Shown: one piece after another, positions 1-9,728 of the stretch
Numbering within the stretch: the stretch's first letter is position 1
Layout: every line of letters begins with the position of its first letter
Assembly: GCA_029242085.1 (NCBI GenBank)
Contig: JAQWUP010000085.1
Span: 1 to 47,581 of the forward strand
DNA: 47,581 nucleotides
DNA from: Porticoccaceae bacterium
GTDB lineage: Bacteria > Pseudomonadota > Gammaproteobacteria > Pseudomonadales > Porticoccaceae
Direction: 5' to 3'
Program-made: the position numbers and the translations under genes
The notes under the pieces: generated by a model
Told to the model about the DNA's origin: nothing
The model's input: the letters and a program-made list of their open reading frames with translations, nothing else
Database searches by the model: none

Positions 1-81
1 TACGCCAGTAATGATGGCGCCGGGATTCATCTCAACGGTTAATAGACTTTCTTCAAATAGATCTGCGAAATTTTCGCTCAT
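1..81 (-). CDS. rpsA: 30S ribosomal protein S1, N-terminal fragment (runs off the window)
   Basis: Only the first 27 codons are present. They read MSENFADLFEESL and continue to EMNPGAIITGV, the typical opening of ribosomal protein S1, which binds mRNA and helps it dock on the 30S subunit. The ATG is at 81 and the gene continues past the left edge. It lies downstream of cmk on the same strand, the usual cmk-rpsA order of proteobacteria, with a 139-bp gap that probably holds its own promoter, although I cannot point to convincing -35/-10 boxes. Identification is from the N-terminal signature only, but that signature is distinctive. Confidence 0.9.
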   Translation of the reverse strand, partial: MSENFADLFEESLLTVEMNPGAIITGV

Positions 82-220
82 GGTTTGTACCTGATTTTTG
101 ACAGAGATATGACAGAAGAACTGCTAGCGTCACTCTCTTTTTTCCGCGCGGCCAGTTTACACGGGTCAGTTAAAATAAAGGCCTACAGCAATAAAAGCTG
201 GCGATTGCTGCGTTGCCCGG

Positions 221-910
221 TTAACGATGAATACTTTTAAATAAGCCTTTAACAACGGTTAAATTTAATACCGTATCCATCACATCTTGAACGCTTAGTT
301 CCGAGGTATCTAACTGCACTGCACCCTCGGCGGGCTTTAGTGGCGAGGCATCTCGGCCCATATCGCGTTCATCCCTAGAGCGCACCTGCTCTATGAGGGC
401 GGGCAGACTAACATCTTCGCCCTTTTCTAGCAACTCTTTGTAGCGCCGCTGAGCCCGCTCTTCGGTGCTCGCCGTGAGGTAGATTTTGAGCTCTGCATCG
501 GGGAATACCACAGTGCCCATATCGCGGCCATCGGCGATTAAACCGGGCGCTGTCGCAAAGTGCTGTTGACGCTTTAACAGGGCCGCACGCACATTGACAT
601 GACTGGCCACCTGAGAGGCCAGCACCGCCGTATTTTCAGTGCGCATAGTATTGGTGACATCCTCACCTTCGAGCAGTGCTTTAAAGGAGCCCTCTGCCGT
701 GATATCGAAGCGAATATCCATATGCTCAGCAAGGGTTATAAGGCCCTTGGTGTTGCCTGTATCAACATTGTGACGTTTTGCGGCCAAACCGAGCAGGCGG
801 TAGAGCGCGCCGCTATCTAGGTAGTGAAAACCGAGTTTTTTGGCCAGCATTCGGCTGATAGTGCCTTTGCCAGCACCGCTAGGTCCATCGATGGTGATAA
901 TAACAGCCAT
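221..910 (-). CDS. cmk: Cytidylate kinase
   Basis: Cytoplasmic kinase that phosphorylates CMP/dCMP to CDP/dCDP with ATP. The 229 residues are full length for the family. The P-loop GPSGAGKG is at residues 9-16, followed by the LDSGALYR substrate segment near residue 32 and the conserved IADGRDMGTVVFP stretch with its arginine and aspartate. The ATG at 910 directly abuts the stop codon of the upstream tyrA-aroA gene (911-913), so translation is probably coupled. The gene order pheA, tyrA-aroA, cmk, rpsA matches Pseudomonas. Nothing is odd in the sequence. Confidence 0.97.
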   Translation of the reverse strand: MAVIITIDGPSGAGKGTISRMLAKKLGFHYLDSGALYRLLGLAAKRHNVDTGNTKGLITLAEHMDIRFDITAEGSFKALLEGEDVTNTMRTENTAVLASQVASHVNVRAALLKRQQHFATAPGLIADGRDMGTVVFPDAELKIYLTASTEERAQRRYKELLEKGEDVSLPALIEQVRSRDERDMGRDASPLKPAEGAVQLDTSELSVQDVMDTVLNLTVVKGLFKSIHR

Positions 911-3154
911 TTAAGCGCTCTCTAGACTAAGACTGATACCCACTTGCTGGGCCAGACCGACAAAATCAGGGAAGGAAGTGGCCACATTATTGCAGTCCTC
1001 TACCAATATCTCGCCACTGGCACGCAGTGCGGCAATAGTAAAAGCCATAGCGATACGGTGATCGTCATGGCTGGCGACGACGCCACTGCCCAGCTGTCCA
1101 CCGCGGATACGAATTCCATCAGAGGTAGGCTGAGCATCGATACCCAGAGTGACCAGACCATCGGCCATACTTTGAATACGGTCGCTCTCTTTCACTCGTA
1201 ACTCCTCAGCACCAGTAAGCACAGTCACACCCTCGGCGCAGGATGCGGCCACAAACAGCACCGGGAATTCATCGATAGCCAGAGGCACCTGATCTTCAGG
1301 AATGGTAATACCCTTTAACGGCGCATAGCGCACACGAATATCGGCGACAGGTTCGCCACCCACTTCAAGCTCATTACTCAATTCAATACTGGTACCCATT
1401 TGGCGCAATATATTAATCACACCGACTCGGGTTGGATTTACCCCCACATGGCGCAATGTAATATCGGAACCGGGCACGATAGCCGCCGCAACCATAAAGA
1501 AGGCGGCCGACGAAATATCAGCTGGCACATCAATGCGCGTGGCGGTCAGGCTGCCACCGCCACACAGCGAGGCGGTGCTGCCATCCGTGATAACGGAGTA
1601 TCCAAAGCCGCGCAGCATACGCTCGGTATGGTCGCGGGTGGGCGCAGGTTCAACCACGGAGGTCTGACCTTCAGTATACAACCCGGCTAACAGCACACAG
1701 GATTTAACCTGCGCACTGGCCATAGGCATAGCGTAATTAATCGGCTTAAGAGTTTGCCCACCTTTGATCTTTAACGGCGGAGTACCCCCTGCGGCGGTTT
1801 CAATCACGGCGCCCATCTCGGCCAGTGGATTGGCAACGCGGCCCATGGGACGGCCAGATAATGAACTGTCGCCGGTGAGTTCGGTATCAAATGACTGCCC
1901 TGCTAAAAGGCCACTCAAGAGACGAATAGAGGTACCAGAATTGCCCAGATACAGTGGTTTAGTCGGTGCTTTTAGCCCGTGCAGACCGACGCCATGAATG
2001 GCGACGCGCCCCTGTTCCGGCCCTTCGATGATCACCCCCATATCGCGAAATGCTTGCAGTGTTGCAAGGCTATCCTCGCCTTCCAGAAACCCTGTCACCT
2101 CGGTCATACCGCTGGCCAGTGAGCCAAGCATAATTGAGCGATGTGACATGGATTTATCGCCGGGGACACGAATATCACCCTGAGCATTGCCACCTGGGGC
2201 AACGCGGTAGTTAATTGTTTTTTCGGTCATGGGACTATTGAGCGCCTTACTGTCTAATATTTTGCCAAAATGGTTGCGCGCATCGCGAGCGCGAGTAAAT
2301 ACATCCATGAGGTAATCTTGATCGCCACCTTCAATGGCAGCGCGCATCTGATTAAAATTATCCATCACCTGGTCGAGAATAACTAAGATTGCATCTTTGT
2401 TGGCCAGAGCAATATCGCGCCACATCACTGGGTCACTCGCCGCTATACGGGTAAAGTCACGAAACCCTCCAGCGGCGTAACGAAATATTTCCCGGTTATC
2501 GCCCTTCGCAGCCAAGGTGTCTACCAATGAGTAAGCCAGAAAGTGAGGCAGATGACTGGTCGCGGCAAGAATTTCATCGTGCTCGCGCACATCCATGGCG
2601 CTGACTATGGCTCCGACCCCTGCCCAGACATCACTCACCAGCTTTAGATGATGAGCATCAGTGCTCGCCTCTGGCGTCAGAATAACGCGGTGATCGGCAA
2701 ATAAACTCGCGGTGGCCGCAGTAACACCACTTTTTTCCGAGCCCGCGATGGGATGGCCGGGCACTAACTGGCTCGGCATATTGCCGTAAATCTCGACAGC
2801 GGCAGCCATGACACTGCCTTTCACACTGGCGACATCGGTTAGGCTGACATCACTGGACAGTAACCTGTGGCAGTCTTTAAGCACGCTTGGCACGGTCAGC
2901 GTTGGCACTCCAATAACCACTAGATCTCCGACGCCAAGCTCTGATGCTACAGCCTCTAGAGCCTGTTCTGAACGGTCTATGATACCCATCTCAAGCGCGA
3001 GCTCTAAGGTCGAGTCGCGCCTTGAAATACCCACTACCTGCTTGGCCAGTCCCTGTTCACGGGCGGCCAGAGCCAGACTCGACCCGATCAGACCCAACCC
3101 AATCACCACCAGGCGATTGAGGATGGGCGCGGGCTGCTGAGAATTATTGGGCAT
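911..3154 (-). CDS. aroA: Bifunctional prephenate dehydrogenase / 3-phosphoshikimate 1-carboxyvinyltransferase (TyrA-AroA fusion)
   Basis: A 747-residue fusion of two steps around chorismate. Residues about 12-300 are an NAD(P)-dependent prephenate dehydrogenase with the Rossmann motif VIGLGLIGSSLA and the GHPIAGSEKSG substrate loop. From Met309 the protein is EPSP synthase, with RVPGDKSMSHRS, LGNSGTSIRL, SGRPMGRV, SAQVKS, RDHTER and RVKESDR. AroA makes EPSP from shikimate-3-phosphate and PEP; TyrA oxidises prephenate towards tyrosine. The same fusion is known in Pseudomonas. GDKS, SAQxK, RxHxE and NxTR are the hallmarks of class II EPSP synthases, but the active-site glycine (N-S-G-T) is of the ordinary kind. 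The ATG is at 3154, 25 bp after pheA. Confidence 0.95.
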   Translation of the reverse strand: MPNNSQQPAPILNRLVVIGLGLIGSSLALAAREQGLAKQVVGISRRDSTLELALEMGIIDRSEQALEAVASELGVGDLVVIGVPTLTVPSVLKDCHRLLSSDVSLTDVASVKGSVMAAAVEIYGNMPSQLVPGHPIAGSEKSGVTAATASLFADHRVILTPEASTDAHHLKLVSDVWAGVGAIVSAMDVREHDEILAATSHLPHFLAYSLVDTLAAKGDNREIFRYAAGGFRDFTRIAASDPVMWRDIALANKDAILVILDQVMDNFNQMRAAIEGGDQDYLMDVFTRARDARNHFGKILDSKALNSPMTEKTINYRVAPGGNAQGDIRVPGDKSMSHRSIMLGSLASGMTEVTGFLEGEDSLATLQAFRDMGVIIEGPEQGRVAIHGVGLHGLKAPTKPLYLGNSGTSIRLLSGLLAGQSFDTELTGDSSLSGRPMGRVANPLAEMGAVIETAAGGTPPLKIKGGQTLKPINYAMPMASAQVKSCVLLAGLYTEGQTSVVEPAPTRDHTERMLRGFGYSVITDGSTASLCGGGSLTATRIDVPADISSAAFFMVAAAIVPGSDITLRHVGVNPTRVGVINILRQMGTSIELSNELEVGGEPVADIRVRYAPLKGITIPEDQVPLAIDEFPVLFVAASCAEGVTVLTGAEELRVKESDRIQSMADGLVTLGIDAQPTSDGIRIRGGQLGSGVVASHDDHRIAMAFTIAALRASGEILVEDCNNVATSFPDFVGLAQQVGISLSLESA

Positions 3155-3179
3155 TTGGTACCGCTGCGATTAGAGAGGT

Positions 3180-4265
3180 TTAAAGTACAGCGCGCGGGTA
3201 GGACCCGAGCACTTTGAGGTCGGCAACATTGGCGGTCAGCTCTTCAATAACCGCGGACACCGGGGCATCTTCTATATGCCCAGCAAAATCGATAAAGAAC
3301 ACGTAGGACCATTTGCTGTTGCGTGCCGGACGTGACTCTAAGCGGGTCATATCGACATTGTGACGGCGAAATGGCTCCAATAAATCATGCAGTGCACCGG
3401 GTTTATTGTGCACAGATACCACCAGCGAAGTGCGATCGTCACCACTGGGCGGCACGTCCTCTCGACCAATAATTAAGAAGCGGGTCGCGTTGTCTGGGCT
3501 GTCTTCAATTTTGTCCCAGAGCTTTTCCAGACCATACAGACGGCAAGACATATCGCCGGCAATGGCGGCAGAATTCCACTCACCCTGCACCCGCTTGGCG
3601 GCCTCGGCATTGCTATTCACGGCCACCCGCTCAATATTAGGGAAGTTGGAGTTTAGCCACTGGCGACATTGGCCCAATGACTGGGAATGCGAGTAGACAC
3701 GAGTAATATTGTCTTTGTTGGTATTGGGCCCAATCATAAAGTTATGATGAATTCGCAATTCAACTTCACCGCAAATTTTCAACGACGAGTCCATAAAGCT
3801 ATCCAAGGTATGACTGACTACGCCTTCGGTGCTATTTTCAACGGGCACGACACCATAGTGGCAGGAGCCAGCCAGCACTTCGCGGAACACCTCGTCAATC
3901 GCTGATTGGGGCACACTTACTGCAGAGTCACCAAAGTGTTTTAGGGCGGCCTCCTGTGTAAAGGTGCCTTCAGGTCCTAAAAATGCCACTTTAACCGGCT
4001 GTTCTAGAGCCAGGCAGGCCGACATAATCTGCCGAAACAAGCGCGCCATCTCTTCGTTATCCAGTGGGCCGGCATTTTTATCCATAATATGGCGCAGTAC
4101 CTGGGCTTCGCGCTCGGGCTTGTAATAGGCTTGGTCACCCTGGCCTTTTTTGACCTCAGCAACTTGCTGGGCACAGCGGGCACGCTCGCTGATGCTCTGC
4201 ATAATTTGCAGGTCTAGGGCGTCAATTTTATCTCTTAGGCCCAATAGCGGGTTTTTGTCAGACAT
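3180..4265 (-). CDS. pheA: Bifunctional chorismate mutase / prephenate dehydratase (P-protein)
   Basis: Converts chorismate to prephenate and then to phenylpyruvate, the committed route to phenylalanine. Of the 361 residues, about 1-90 are an AroQ-type chorismate mutase helix bundle (LRDKIDALDLQI, YYKPEREAQVL). About 93-270 are prephenate dehydratase, beginning VAFLGPEGTFTQEAA and containing the catalytic T-R-F in NATRFLIIG. About 280-350 are a regulatory ACT domain with the ESRP motif that mediates phenylalanine feedback in this family. It sits 9 bp after gyrA and 25 bp before tyrA-aroA. Pseudomonas carries serC before pheA and hisC after it; both are absent here. Confidence 0.96.
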   Translation of the reverse strand: MSDKNPLLGLRDKIDALDLQIMQSISERARCAQQVAEVKKGQGDQAYYKPEREAQVLRHIMDKNAGPLDNEEMARLFRQIMSACLALEQPVKVAFLGPEGTFTQEAALKHFGDSAVSVPQSAIDEVFREVLAGSCHYGVVPVENSTEGVVSHTLDSFMDSSLKICGEVELRIHHNFMIGPNTNKDNITRVYSHSQSLGQCRQWLNSNFPNIERVAVNSNAEAAKRVQGEWNSAAIAGDMSCRLYGLEKLWDKIEDSPDNATRFLIIGREDVPPSGDDRTSLVVSVHNKPGALHDLLEPFRRHNVDMTRLESRPARNSKWSYVFFIDFAGHIEDAPVSAVIEELTANVADLKVLGSYPRAVL

Positions 4266-4274
4266 AGCTAGCTC

Positions 4275-6854
4275 TTATTCTTCGGTTGCAGTTTCGGTGC
4301 TTTCGCCTTCGATTAATTCCTCGTCCTCTGGCTCGGCAATTCGCGCCAGGCTCACTAGGTTCTCATTGTCTTTAAGGCGGATAATTCGCACACCCTGGGT
4401 GTTGCGGCCAACTACTGATACCTCATCACCGCGAGTTCTTACCATGGTGCCCTGATCGGAGATCAGCATAATTTCATCACCGGAGAACAGCTGGGTGGTA
4501 CCAACTAAAGGTCCGTTGCGCTCACTGGCTTGAATAGCAATCATACCCTTACCACCGCGCCCTTTAGTGGGGAACTCTTCAACCTTGGTGCGCTTACCGT
4601 AACCATTCTGACAGACGGTCAGCAGATAGCCTTCATCCTCTGGTATCACCATGGCGATCACTTCATGATCCTCTGGCAGACGCATACCGCGCACTCCTTT
4701 GGAGACCCGACCCATGGCACGGGCATCGGTGCTGGCAAAGCGCACCGCTTTACCCTCTGAGCTAAATAGCATCACATCACTCTCATCATCGATGATCGCG
4801 GTGCCAACCAGATGATCACCCTCCACCAGATCGACAGCACGCAAACCGACGCTGCGAGGCCGCGAGTACTGATCGAGACTAGTTTTCTTGACGGTGCCAT
4901 TGGCAGTGGCCATCAACACAAACTTGTCGGCACTGTACTCCTCTACCGGCAGTATTGAGCTGATACGCTCGCCTTCATCCAGCGGCAGTAAATTGACCAC
5001 TGGACGACCACGCGAATTGCGGCCAGCCACTGGAATCTGATACACCTTGAGCCAATAAACCTTACCCAGATTGGTAAAGCACAGAATAGTGGCATGGGTG
5101 CTAGCAACCAGCAGGTGCTCGACAAAATCCTCATCCTTGACTGCGGTTGCCGACTTGCCCATACCGCCGCGACGCTGCGCCTGGTAATCACTCAAAGGCT
5201 GGGTTTTAGCATAGCCAGCGTGCGAGATAGTCACCACGCGGTCTTCTTCTGCAATCAAATCTTCGACAGTGAGGTCGTGGGTAGACTCGATAATTTCTGA
5301 GCGACGCTCATCGCCAAATTCGGCAACAATCGCCTCTAACTCCTCACGGATAACCTCCATCAAGCGCTTGATATCAGCGAGAATATCTTGGTATTCGGCA
5401 ATTTCTTCGAGCTTGACGGCAAACTCTTCAATAATTTTGTCATGCTCCATACCAGTCAGGCGATGCAGACGTAACTCAAGAATATCTTTTGCCTGTTCTG
5501 GGGATAGGAAGTACTGCCCATCGTGCAGGCCATATTGCTCTTCAAGCCAGTCAGGGCGAGCAGCCTGCGGGCCAGCCCTCTCAAGCATGGCGACCACAGA
5601 ACCGGGATCCCAGCCCCGCGCAACGATGGCTTCGCGGGCCTCTGCTGGCGATGTGGACTGCTTGATCAGTACGATAATTTCGTCGATATTGGCCAGCGCT
5701 ATGGCAAAACCTTCTAGCGTATGAGCGCGCTCTCTGGCTTTGCGCAGCAGGTAAATCGTTCTGCGTGTCACCACCTCACGGCGGTGGCGGACAAAGGCTT
5801 CCAGCATCTGCTTGAGGTTGAGAATCTGTGGCTGGCCATCGACCAGTGCCACCACATTGATACCAAAAACATTCTGCAGCTGGGTCTGGGCATAGAGGTT
5901 ATTGAGCACCACTTCGCCAACTTCGCCGCGCTTAATTTCAATAACAATACGCAGACCGTCTTTGTCTGACTCGTCGCGCAGTTCAGAGATACCCTCGAGC
6001 TTTTTCTCTTTCACTAACTCGGCGATGCGCTCAATCAGGCGCGCCTTGTTCAGCTGATAGGGAATCTCGGTAACAATAATGGTTTCGCGATTGGTCTTCT
6101 CGTTGATTTCAACCTCGGCACGAGCACGCATGTAGATGCGGCCGCGACCGGTACGATAAGCCTGAATGATTCCAGCTCTGCCATTGATAATTGCCCCAGT
6201 TGGGAAATCTGGACCGGGAATATATTCCATCAGTTCATCAATAGTTATTTCACTGTTGTCGATCAGCGCCAAGCAGCCCTTGACGACCTCAGTGAGATTG
6301 TGAGGCGGGATATTGGTGGCCATACCCACCGCAATACCAGATGAGCCGTTTACCAGCAGATTCGGTACACGTGTTGGCATAACCACGGGAATCTGCTCAG
6401 TTTCATCATAGTTAGGAGCAAAATCGACAGTATCTTTCTCTAGATCCTCTAACAGCGCATGAGCAATTTTGGTCATACGGATTTCGGTGTATCGCATGGC
6501 CGCCGCAGAATCACCATCGACAGAACCAAAGTTACCCTGACCATCGACCAGCAGATAGCGCAATGAAAAAGGCTGCGCCATGCGAACAATTGTCTCGTAC
6601 ACCGCAGAGTCGCCGTGGGGGTGGTATTTACCAATAACATCACCCACCACACGGGCAGATTTCTTGTAGGCTTTATTCCAGTCGTTGTTGAGTTCATTCA
6701 TTGCGAACAAAACGCGTCTGTGCACCGGCTTGAGGCCATCGCGAACATCTGGCAGAGCCCGTCCGACGATCACGCTCATGGCGTAATCTAGGTAGGACTG
6801 CTTGAGCTCATCTTCAATATTGACTGGAACAATTTCTTTGGCTAAATCGACCAT
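4275..6854 (-). CDS. gyrA: DNA gyrase subunit A
   Basis: Breakage-reunion subunit of gyrase, which works as A2B2 with GyrB to introduce negative supercoils. It is 859 residues and complete. The quinolone-determining region reads [10 protein letters not shown] (residues 78-87), so Ser83 is the sensitive form and position 87 is Glu in place of the E. coli Asp. The catalytic tyrosine is Tyr122 in AAMRYTE. The C-terminal beta-pinwheel carries the GyrA box as QRRGGMG where QRRGG[K/R]G is usual, and the tail is acidic (about 15 Glu/Asp in the last 30 residues). The ATG at 6854 follows an AT-rich leader with a weak AGGAAA ribosome site. The divergent mtaD gene lies 150 bp away. Confidence 0.98.
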   Translation of the reverse strand: MVDLAKEIVPVNIEDELKQSYLDYAMSVIVGRALPDVRDGLKPVHRRVLFAMNELNNDWNKAYKKSARVVGDVIGKYHPHGDSAVYETIVRMAQPFSLRYLLVDGQGNFGSVDGDSAAAMRYTEIRMTKIAHALLEDLEKDTVDFAPNYDETEQIPVVMPTRVPNLLVNGSSGIAVGMATNIPPHNLTEVVKGCLALIDNSEITIDELMEYIPGPDFPTGAIINGRAGIIQAYRTGRGRIYMRARAEVEINEKTNRETIIVTEIPYQLNKARLIERIAELVKEKKLEGISELRDESDKDGLRIVIEIKRGEVGEVVLNNLYAQTQLQNVFGINVVALVDGQPQILNLKQMLEAFVRHRREVVTRRTIYLLRKARERAHTLEGFAIALANIDEIIVLIKQSTSPAEAREAIVARGWDPGSVVAMLERAGPQAARPDWLEEQYGLHDGQYFLSPEQAKDILELRLHRLTGMEHDKIIEEFAVKLEEIAEYQDILADIKRLMEVIREELEAIVAEFGDERRSEIIESTHDLTVEDLIAEEDRVVTISHAGYAKTQPLSDYQAQRRGGMGKSATAVKDEDFVEHLLVASTHATILCFTNLGKVYWLKVYQIPVAGRNSRGRPVVNLLPLDEGERISSILPVEEYSADKFVLMATANGTVKKTSLDQYSRPRSVGLRAVDLVEGDHLVGTAIIDDESDVMLFSSEGKAVRFASTDARAMGRVSKGVRGMRLPEDHEVIAMVIPEDEGYLLTVCQNGYGKRTKVEEFPTKGRGGKGMIAIQASERNGPLVGTTQLFSGDEIMLISDQGTMVRTRGDEVSVVGRNTQGVRIIRLKDNENLVSLARIAEPEDEELIEGESTETATEE

Positions 6855-7004
6855 AATTTATAATTATTTCCTGATATTTATTGCGCGTTTGAAGCTGCAA
6901 ATTTTAGCATAGATAAGCCCGCAGAATCTTGCTTTTATTGGGCTTTTATCAACCCTTTCAGGCCTATAAATCGGTATACTTCCGCATCGCACCAAGGAGG
7001 CGCT

Positions 7005-8336
7005 ATGCAGCCTACAAAAATAGACTTATTGATCAATTGCGAATGGATAATCCCCATCGTTCCCAAGGACCGAGTATGGCAGAACTGCGCCGTCGCAATT
7101 GACGCTGAAAAGATTATTGGGATTTTTCCACAGGCCGAGGCAGCCAAGCGTTTTAGCGCCCATAAAGTGTACCACCTCGACAACCACGTGCTGATGCCGG
7201 GGCTGGTAAACGCACATGGCCATGCCGCCATGACCCTGCTGCGGGGCTATGCCGATGATCTGCCCCTGCGCCCTTGGCTGGAAGATCATATCTGGCCCGC
7301 GGAAACCTTGCATCTGAGCGAAAAATTTGTGCGTGATGGCACCAAGATAGCCATGGCCGAAATGATTGCCTCTGGTACCACCTGCTTTGCCGATATGTAC
7401 TTTTTTCACGAGGCGATCGCCGAAGAGGTTCGCAGTGCCGGCATGCGCAGCCAAATTGGCTTTACCGTACTCGATTTCCCCACTCCCTATGGTAAGGATG
7501 CCGATGACTATATTCACAAGGGCCTGGCGCTCCACGATAAATACAGCGGTCAGTCACTGATCAAAGTTGCCTGTGCACCCCATGCACCCTATTCGGTCTC
7601 TGACCCCGCTATGCAGGTTATTTCCACCTATGCCAATGAACTGGATATGCCGGTGCATATACATTGCCATGAGACGGCAGAGGAAATAACCGAGTCAATC
7701 ACCAGCTATGGCTGCCGACCGCTGGAGCGGCTGCGCAATCTTGGCCTTTTACTGCCGCAGACTCAGCTGGTGCATATGACCCAGACTGATGCCAGCGATA
7801 TTACAATGCTGCAGGATCACAACTGTCATGTGGTGCACTGCCCTCAGTCCAATATGAAGCTGGCCAGCGGCTTTTGCCCCGTCGGCGAATTGCTGGATGC
7901 TGGCGTCAATGTCGCACTGGGCACCGATGGTGCCGCCAGCAATAATGATCTGGATCTATTTGCTGAATTGAAAACTACAGCGCTGCTGACCAAGGCTGTG
8001 GCTGGTGATGCCGCCGCACTCAATGCCCATGCAGCACTGCGTATGGCGACGATCAACGGCGCCAAGGCGCTGGGCTGGGATGATCAAATAGGCACTCTTG
8101 AAGAGGGTAAGTCAGCAGATATGATTGCTGTGGAAATCAATTCTATTGCGCAGCAACCGCTGTATAATCTCGCCTCGCAGCTGGTTTATACCAACTCTGG
8201 CAGTCAGGTAACCCACAGCTGGGTGGCCGGTAAGCCGCTATTGGAAAATCGCGCTCTGAGCACGCTCAACAAAGGCGAGCTGATCCAGTCAGCCAGCGAC
8301 TGGCGTAACAGCATTCAACCCAAGGCAATGGATTAA
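7005..8336 (+). CDS. mtaD: 5-methylthioadenosine / S-adenosylhomocysteine deaminase family amidohydrolase
   Basis: Cytosolic metal-dependent amidohydrolase of 443 residues. It is expected to deaminate 5'-methylthioadenosine (and S-adenosylhomocysteine) to the inosine form. The metal ligands are visible: NAHGHAAMTLLRG (HxH), HCHETAEE, HCPQSNMKLASG and LGTDGAASNNDLDLF. The start is fixed by a strong AAGGAGG at 6994-7000, just before the ATG. A TATACT lies at 6975-6980 but has no good -35. It heads a plus-strand run with ubiG, mupP and yciK, exactly as next to gyrA in P. aeruginosa, except that the intervening mtnA of that species is missing. Related TRZ/ATZ hydrolases cannot be excluded from sequence alone, but context favours MtaD. 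Confidence 0.88.
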   Translation: MQPTKIDLLINCEWIIPIVPKDRVWQNCAVAIDAEKIIGIFPQAEAAKRFSAHKVYHLDNHVLMPGLVNAHGHAAMTLLRGYADDLPLRPWLEDHIWPAETLHLSEKFVRDGTKIAMAEMIASGTTCFADMYFFHEAIAEEVRSAGMRSQIGFTVLDFPTPYGKDADDYIHKGLALHDKYSGQSLIKVACAPHAPYSVSDPAMQVISTYANELDMPVHIHCHETAEEITESITSYGCRPLERLRNLGLLLPQTQLVHMTQTDASDITMLQDHNCHVVHCPQSNMKLASGFCPVGELLDAGVNVALGTDGAASNNDLDLFAELKTTALLTKAVAGDAAALNAHAALRMATINGAKALGWDDQIGTLEEGKSADMIAVEINSIAQQPLYNLASQLVYTNSGSQVTHSWVAGKPLLENRALSTLNKGELIQSASDWRNSIQPKAMD

Positions 8337-8348
8337 AGGCACTATCGA

Positions 8349-9059
8349 ATGACCAAATCAAGCAATGTTGATCCCAATGAAATTCGCAAGTTTGAAGAGC
8401 TGGCAAGTCGCTGGTGGGATCGCAATAGCGAATTTAAACCATTGCATGACATTAATCCGTTACGCGCCGACTGGATCGCAAGCCTGACCCCTGTGTCTGG
8501 GCAGCAGGTGCTAGATGTTGGCTGTGGTGGAGGTATTCTCTGTGAGGCTTTGGCTGAGCGCGGTGCCAATGTAACCGGCATTGATATGGGCGACGCGCCG
8601 CTAGCTGTGGGTAATTTGCACAAGCTGGAATCTGGTGTCGAGGTAAACTACGTCAAGTCGACCGCCGAAGACTTTGCTGAAAACAATGGCCACAGCTTCG
8701 ATACACTTACCTGCTTGGAGATGCTCGAACATGTCCCGGATCCAAGCTCGGTGGTAAGCGCCTGTGCCGAGATGTGTAAGCCTGGTGGCACCGTGTTTTT
8801 CTCAACCATCAACCGCAACCCCAAAGCCTATTTGCTGGCTGTGATTGGGGTTGAATATGTTCTGCGCATGCTGCCCAAAGGCACCCATGAATACAGCAAG
8901 TTTATTCGCCCCTCAGAACTGGGCCAATGGATTCGCGAAGCAGGGCTGGAAATTGATGTGATGACGGGGCTGACTTACAACCCGATCACCAAAAAGTACA
9001 AGTTAACTGAGCGCGATGTGGATGTGAACTATATGATCTGTGCGAGGAAGCCCACTTAA
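8349..9059 (+). CDS. ubiG: Ubiquinone biosynthesis O-methyltransferase (bifunctional 2-polyprenyl-6-hydroxyphenol methylase / 3-demethylubiquinol 3-O-methyltransferase)
   Basis: SAM-dependent methyltransferase for both O-methylations of the ubiquinone ring. The 236 residues match the family. SAM-binding motif I is [16 protein letters not shown], followed by GIDMG and the post-[12 protein letters not shown] segment. The C-terminal stretch TGLTYNP is also typical of UbiG. It lies 12 bp after mtaD and 3 bp before the phosphatase gene, so the three are very probably co-transcribed. Its presence points to a respiring, ubiquinone-using organism, in keeping with the ccm operon further right. Confidence 0.95.
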   Translation: MTKSSNVDPNEIRKFEELASRWWDRNSEFKPLHDINPLRADWIASLTPVSGQQVLDVGCGGGILCEALAERGANVTGIDMGDAPLAVGNLHKLESGVEVNYVKSTAEDFAENNGHSFDTLTCLEMLEHVPDPSSVVSACAEMCKPGGTVFFSTINRNPKAYLLAVIGVEYVLRMLPKGTHEYSKFIRPSELGQWIREAGLEIDVMTGLTYNPITKKYKLTERDVDVNYMICARKPT

Positions 9060-9062
9060 GCT

Positions 9063-9725
9063 ATGTTAGATTTTAAAGCCCTGTTGTTTGATCTCGATGG
9101 CACCCTTCTCGATACAGCACCCGACTTTATTACTGCGCTCAATAAGCAGCTTGGACTGCATGGCCGCGCGCCATTGCCAGACCATGCCATTCGCAGCAGT
9201 GTCACCAATGGATCGGTTGGGCTGATTCAAGAGGGTTTTGGCATGGCACCTGACCATGTGCAGTTTGAGACCTTGCGCGAGGAATTTCTGGAGCTCTACT
9301 TTACTAATTTAGCTGACAGAACAGCTCTGTTCGCCGGCTTGCAACAGGTGCTCGACGACTGCAAGGCGCGCGGGATCCCCTGGGGTGTGGTGACCAATAA
9401 GCCCTGGCGCTACACCGAGGCGACTATGGTGCAGCTCGGTTTGATGGACACCGCAGCAACTGTTATCTGCCCTGATCATGTCAAGCGTGCCAAGCCCGAC
9501 CCCGCGTCCATTTTGCTGGCCTGCTCTGAGATTGCCACTGTCCCTCAAGACTGCCTCTATGTGGGTGATCATGTGCGCGATATCGAAGCCGGTCGTGCCG
9601 CAGGAACGCGCAATATTGCCGCAGCCTGGGGCTATATTGAAGCCTCAGAAAACATTAACGACTGGCAGGCGGACTGGATTGTCGATCAATCTCAGCAGCT
9701 CCACGGACTTTTATTTAAGGATTAA
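9063..9725 (+). CDS. mupP: HAD-superfamily phosphatase, probable N-acetylmuramic acid 6-phosphate phosphatase (MupP)
   Basis: A 220-residue HAD subfamily IA hydrolase. Motif I is FDLDGTLLDTAPDF with the nucleophilic aspartate and its +2 partner; motif II is GVVTNKP; motif III is the lysine in RAKPDPASI; motif IV is YVGDHVRDIEAG. By sequence alone it would be called phosphoglycolate phosphatase-like (Gph). The position between ubiG and yciK is that of P. aeruginosa mupP (PA3172), which removes phosphate from MurNAc-6P in the cell-wall recycling route that bypasses MurNAc etherase. The mupP assignment is therefore an inference from synteny. It starts 3 bp after the ubiG stop. Confidence 0.78.
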   Translation: MLDFKALLFDLDGTLLDTAPDFITALNKQLGLHGRAPLPDHAIRSSVTNGSVGLIQEGFGMAPDHVQFETLREEFLELYFTNLADRTALFAGLQQVLDDCKARGIPWGVVTNKPWRYTEATMVQLGLMDTAATVICPDHVKRAKPDPASILLACSEIATVPQDCLYVGDHVRDIEAGRAAGTRNIAAAWGYIEASENINDWQADWIVDQSQQLHGLLFKD

Positions 9726-9728
9726 CCA

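Noticed and set aside
911-2228. Intrinsic glyphosate tolerance of the AroA domain
   Set aside because: The class II motifs alone do not prove tolerance and the sensitive-type glycine is present.
4943-5191. Open frame on the same strand inside gyrA
   Set aside because: It lies in another phase of the intact gyrA gene and has atypical composition.
6965-6980. TATAAA and TATACT upstream of mtaD as promoter -10 boxes
   Set aside because: Neither has an acceptable -35 at 16-18 bp, so no promoter is called.
7026-7535. 169-codon open frame antisense to mtaD
   Set aside because: It mirrors the mtaD codons, has no ribosome site or recognisable protein features, and mtaD is clearly the real gene.
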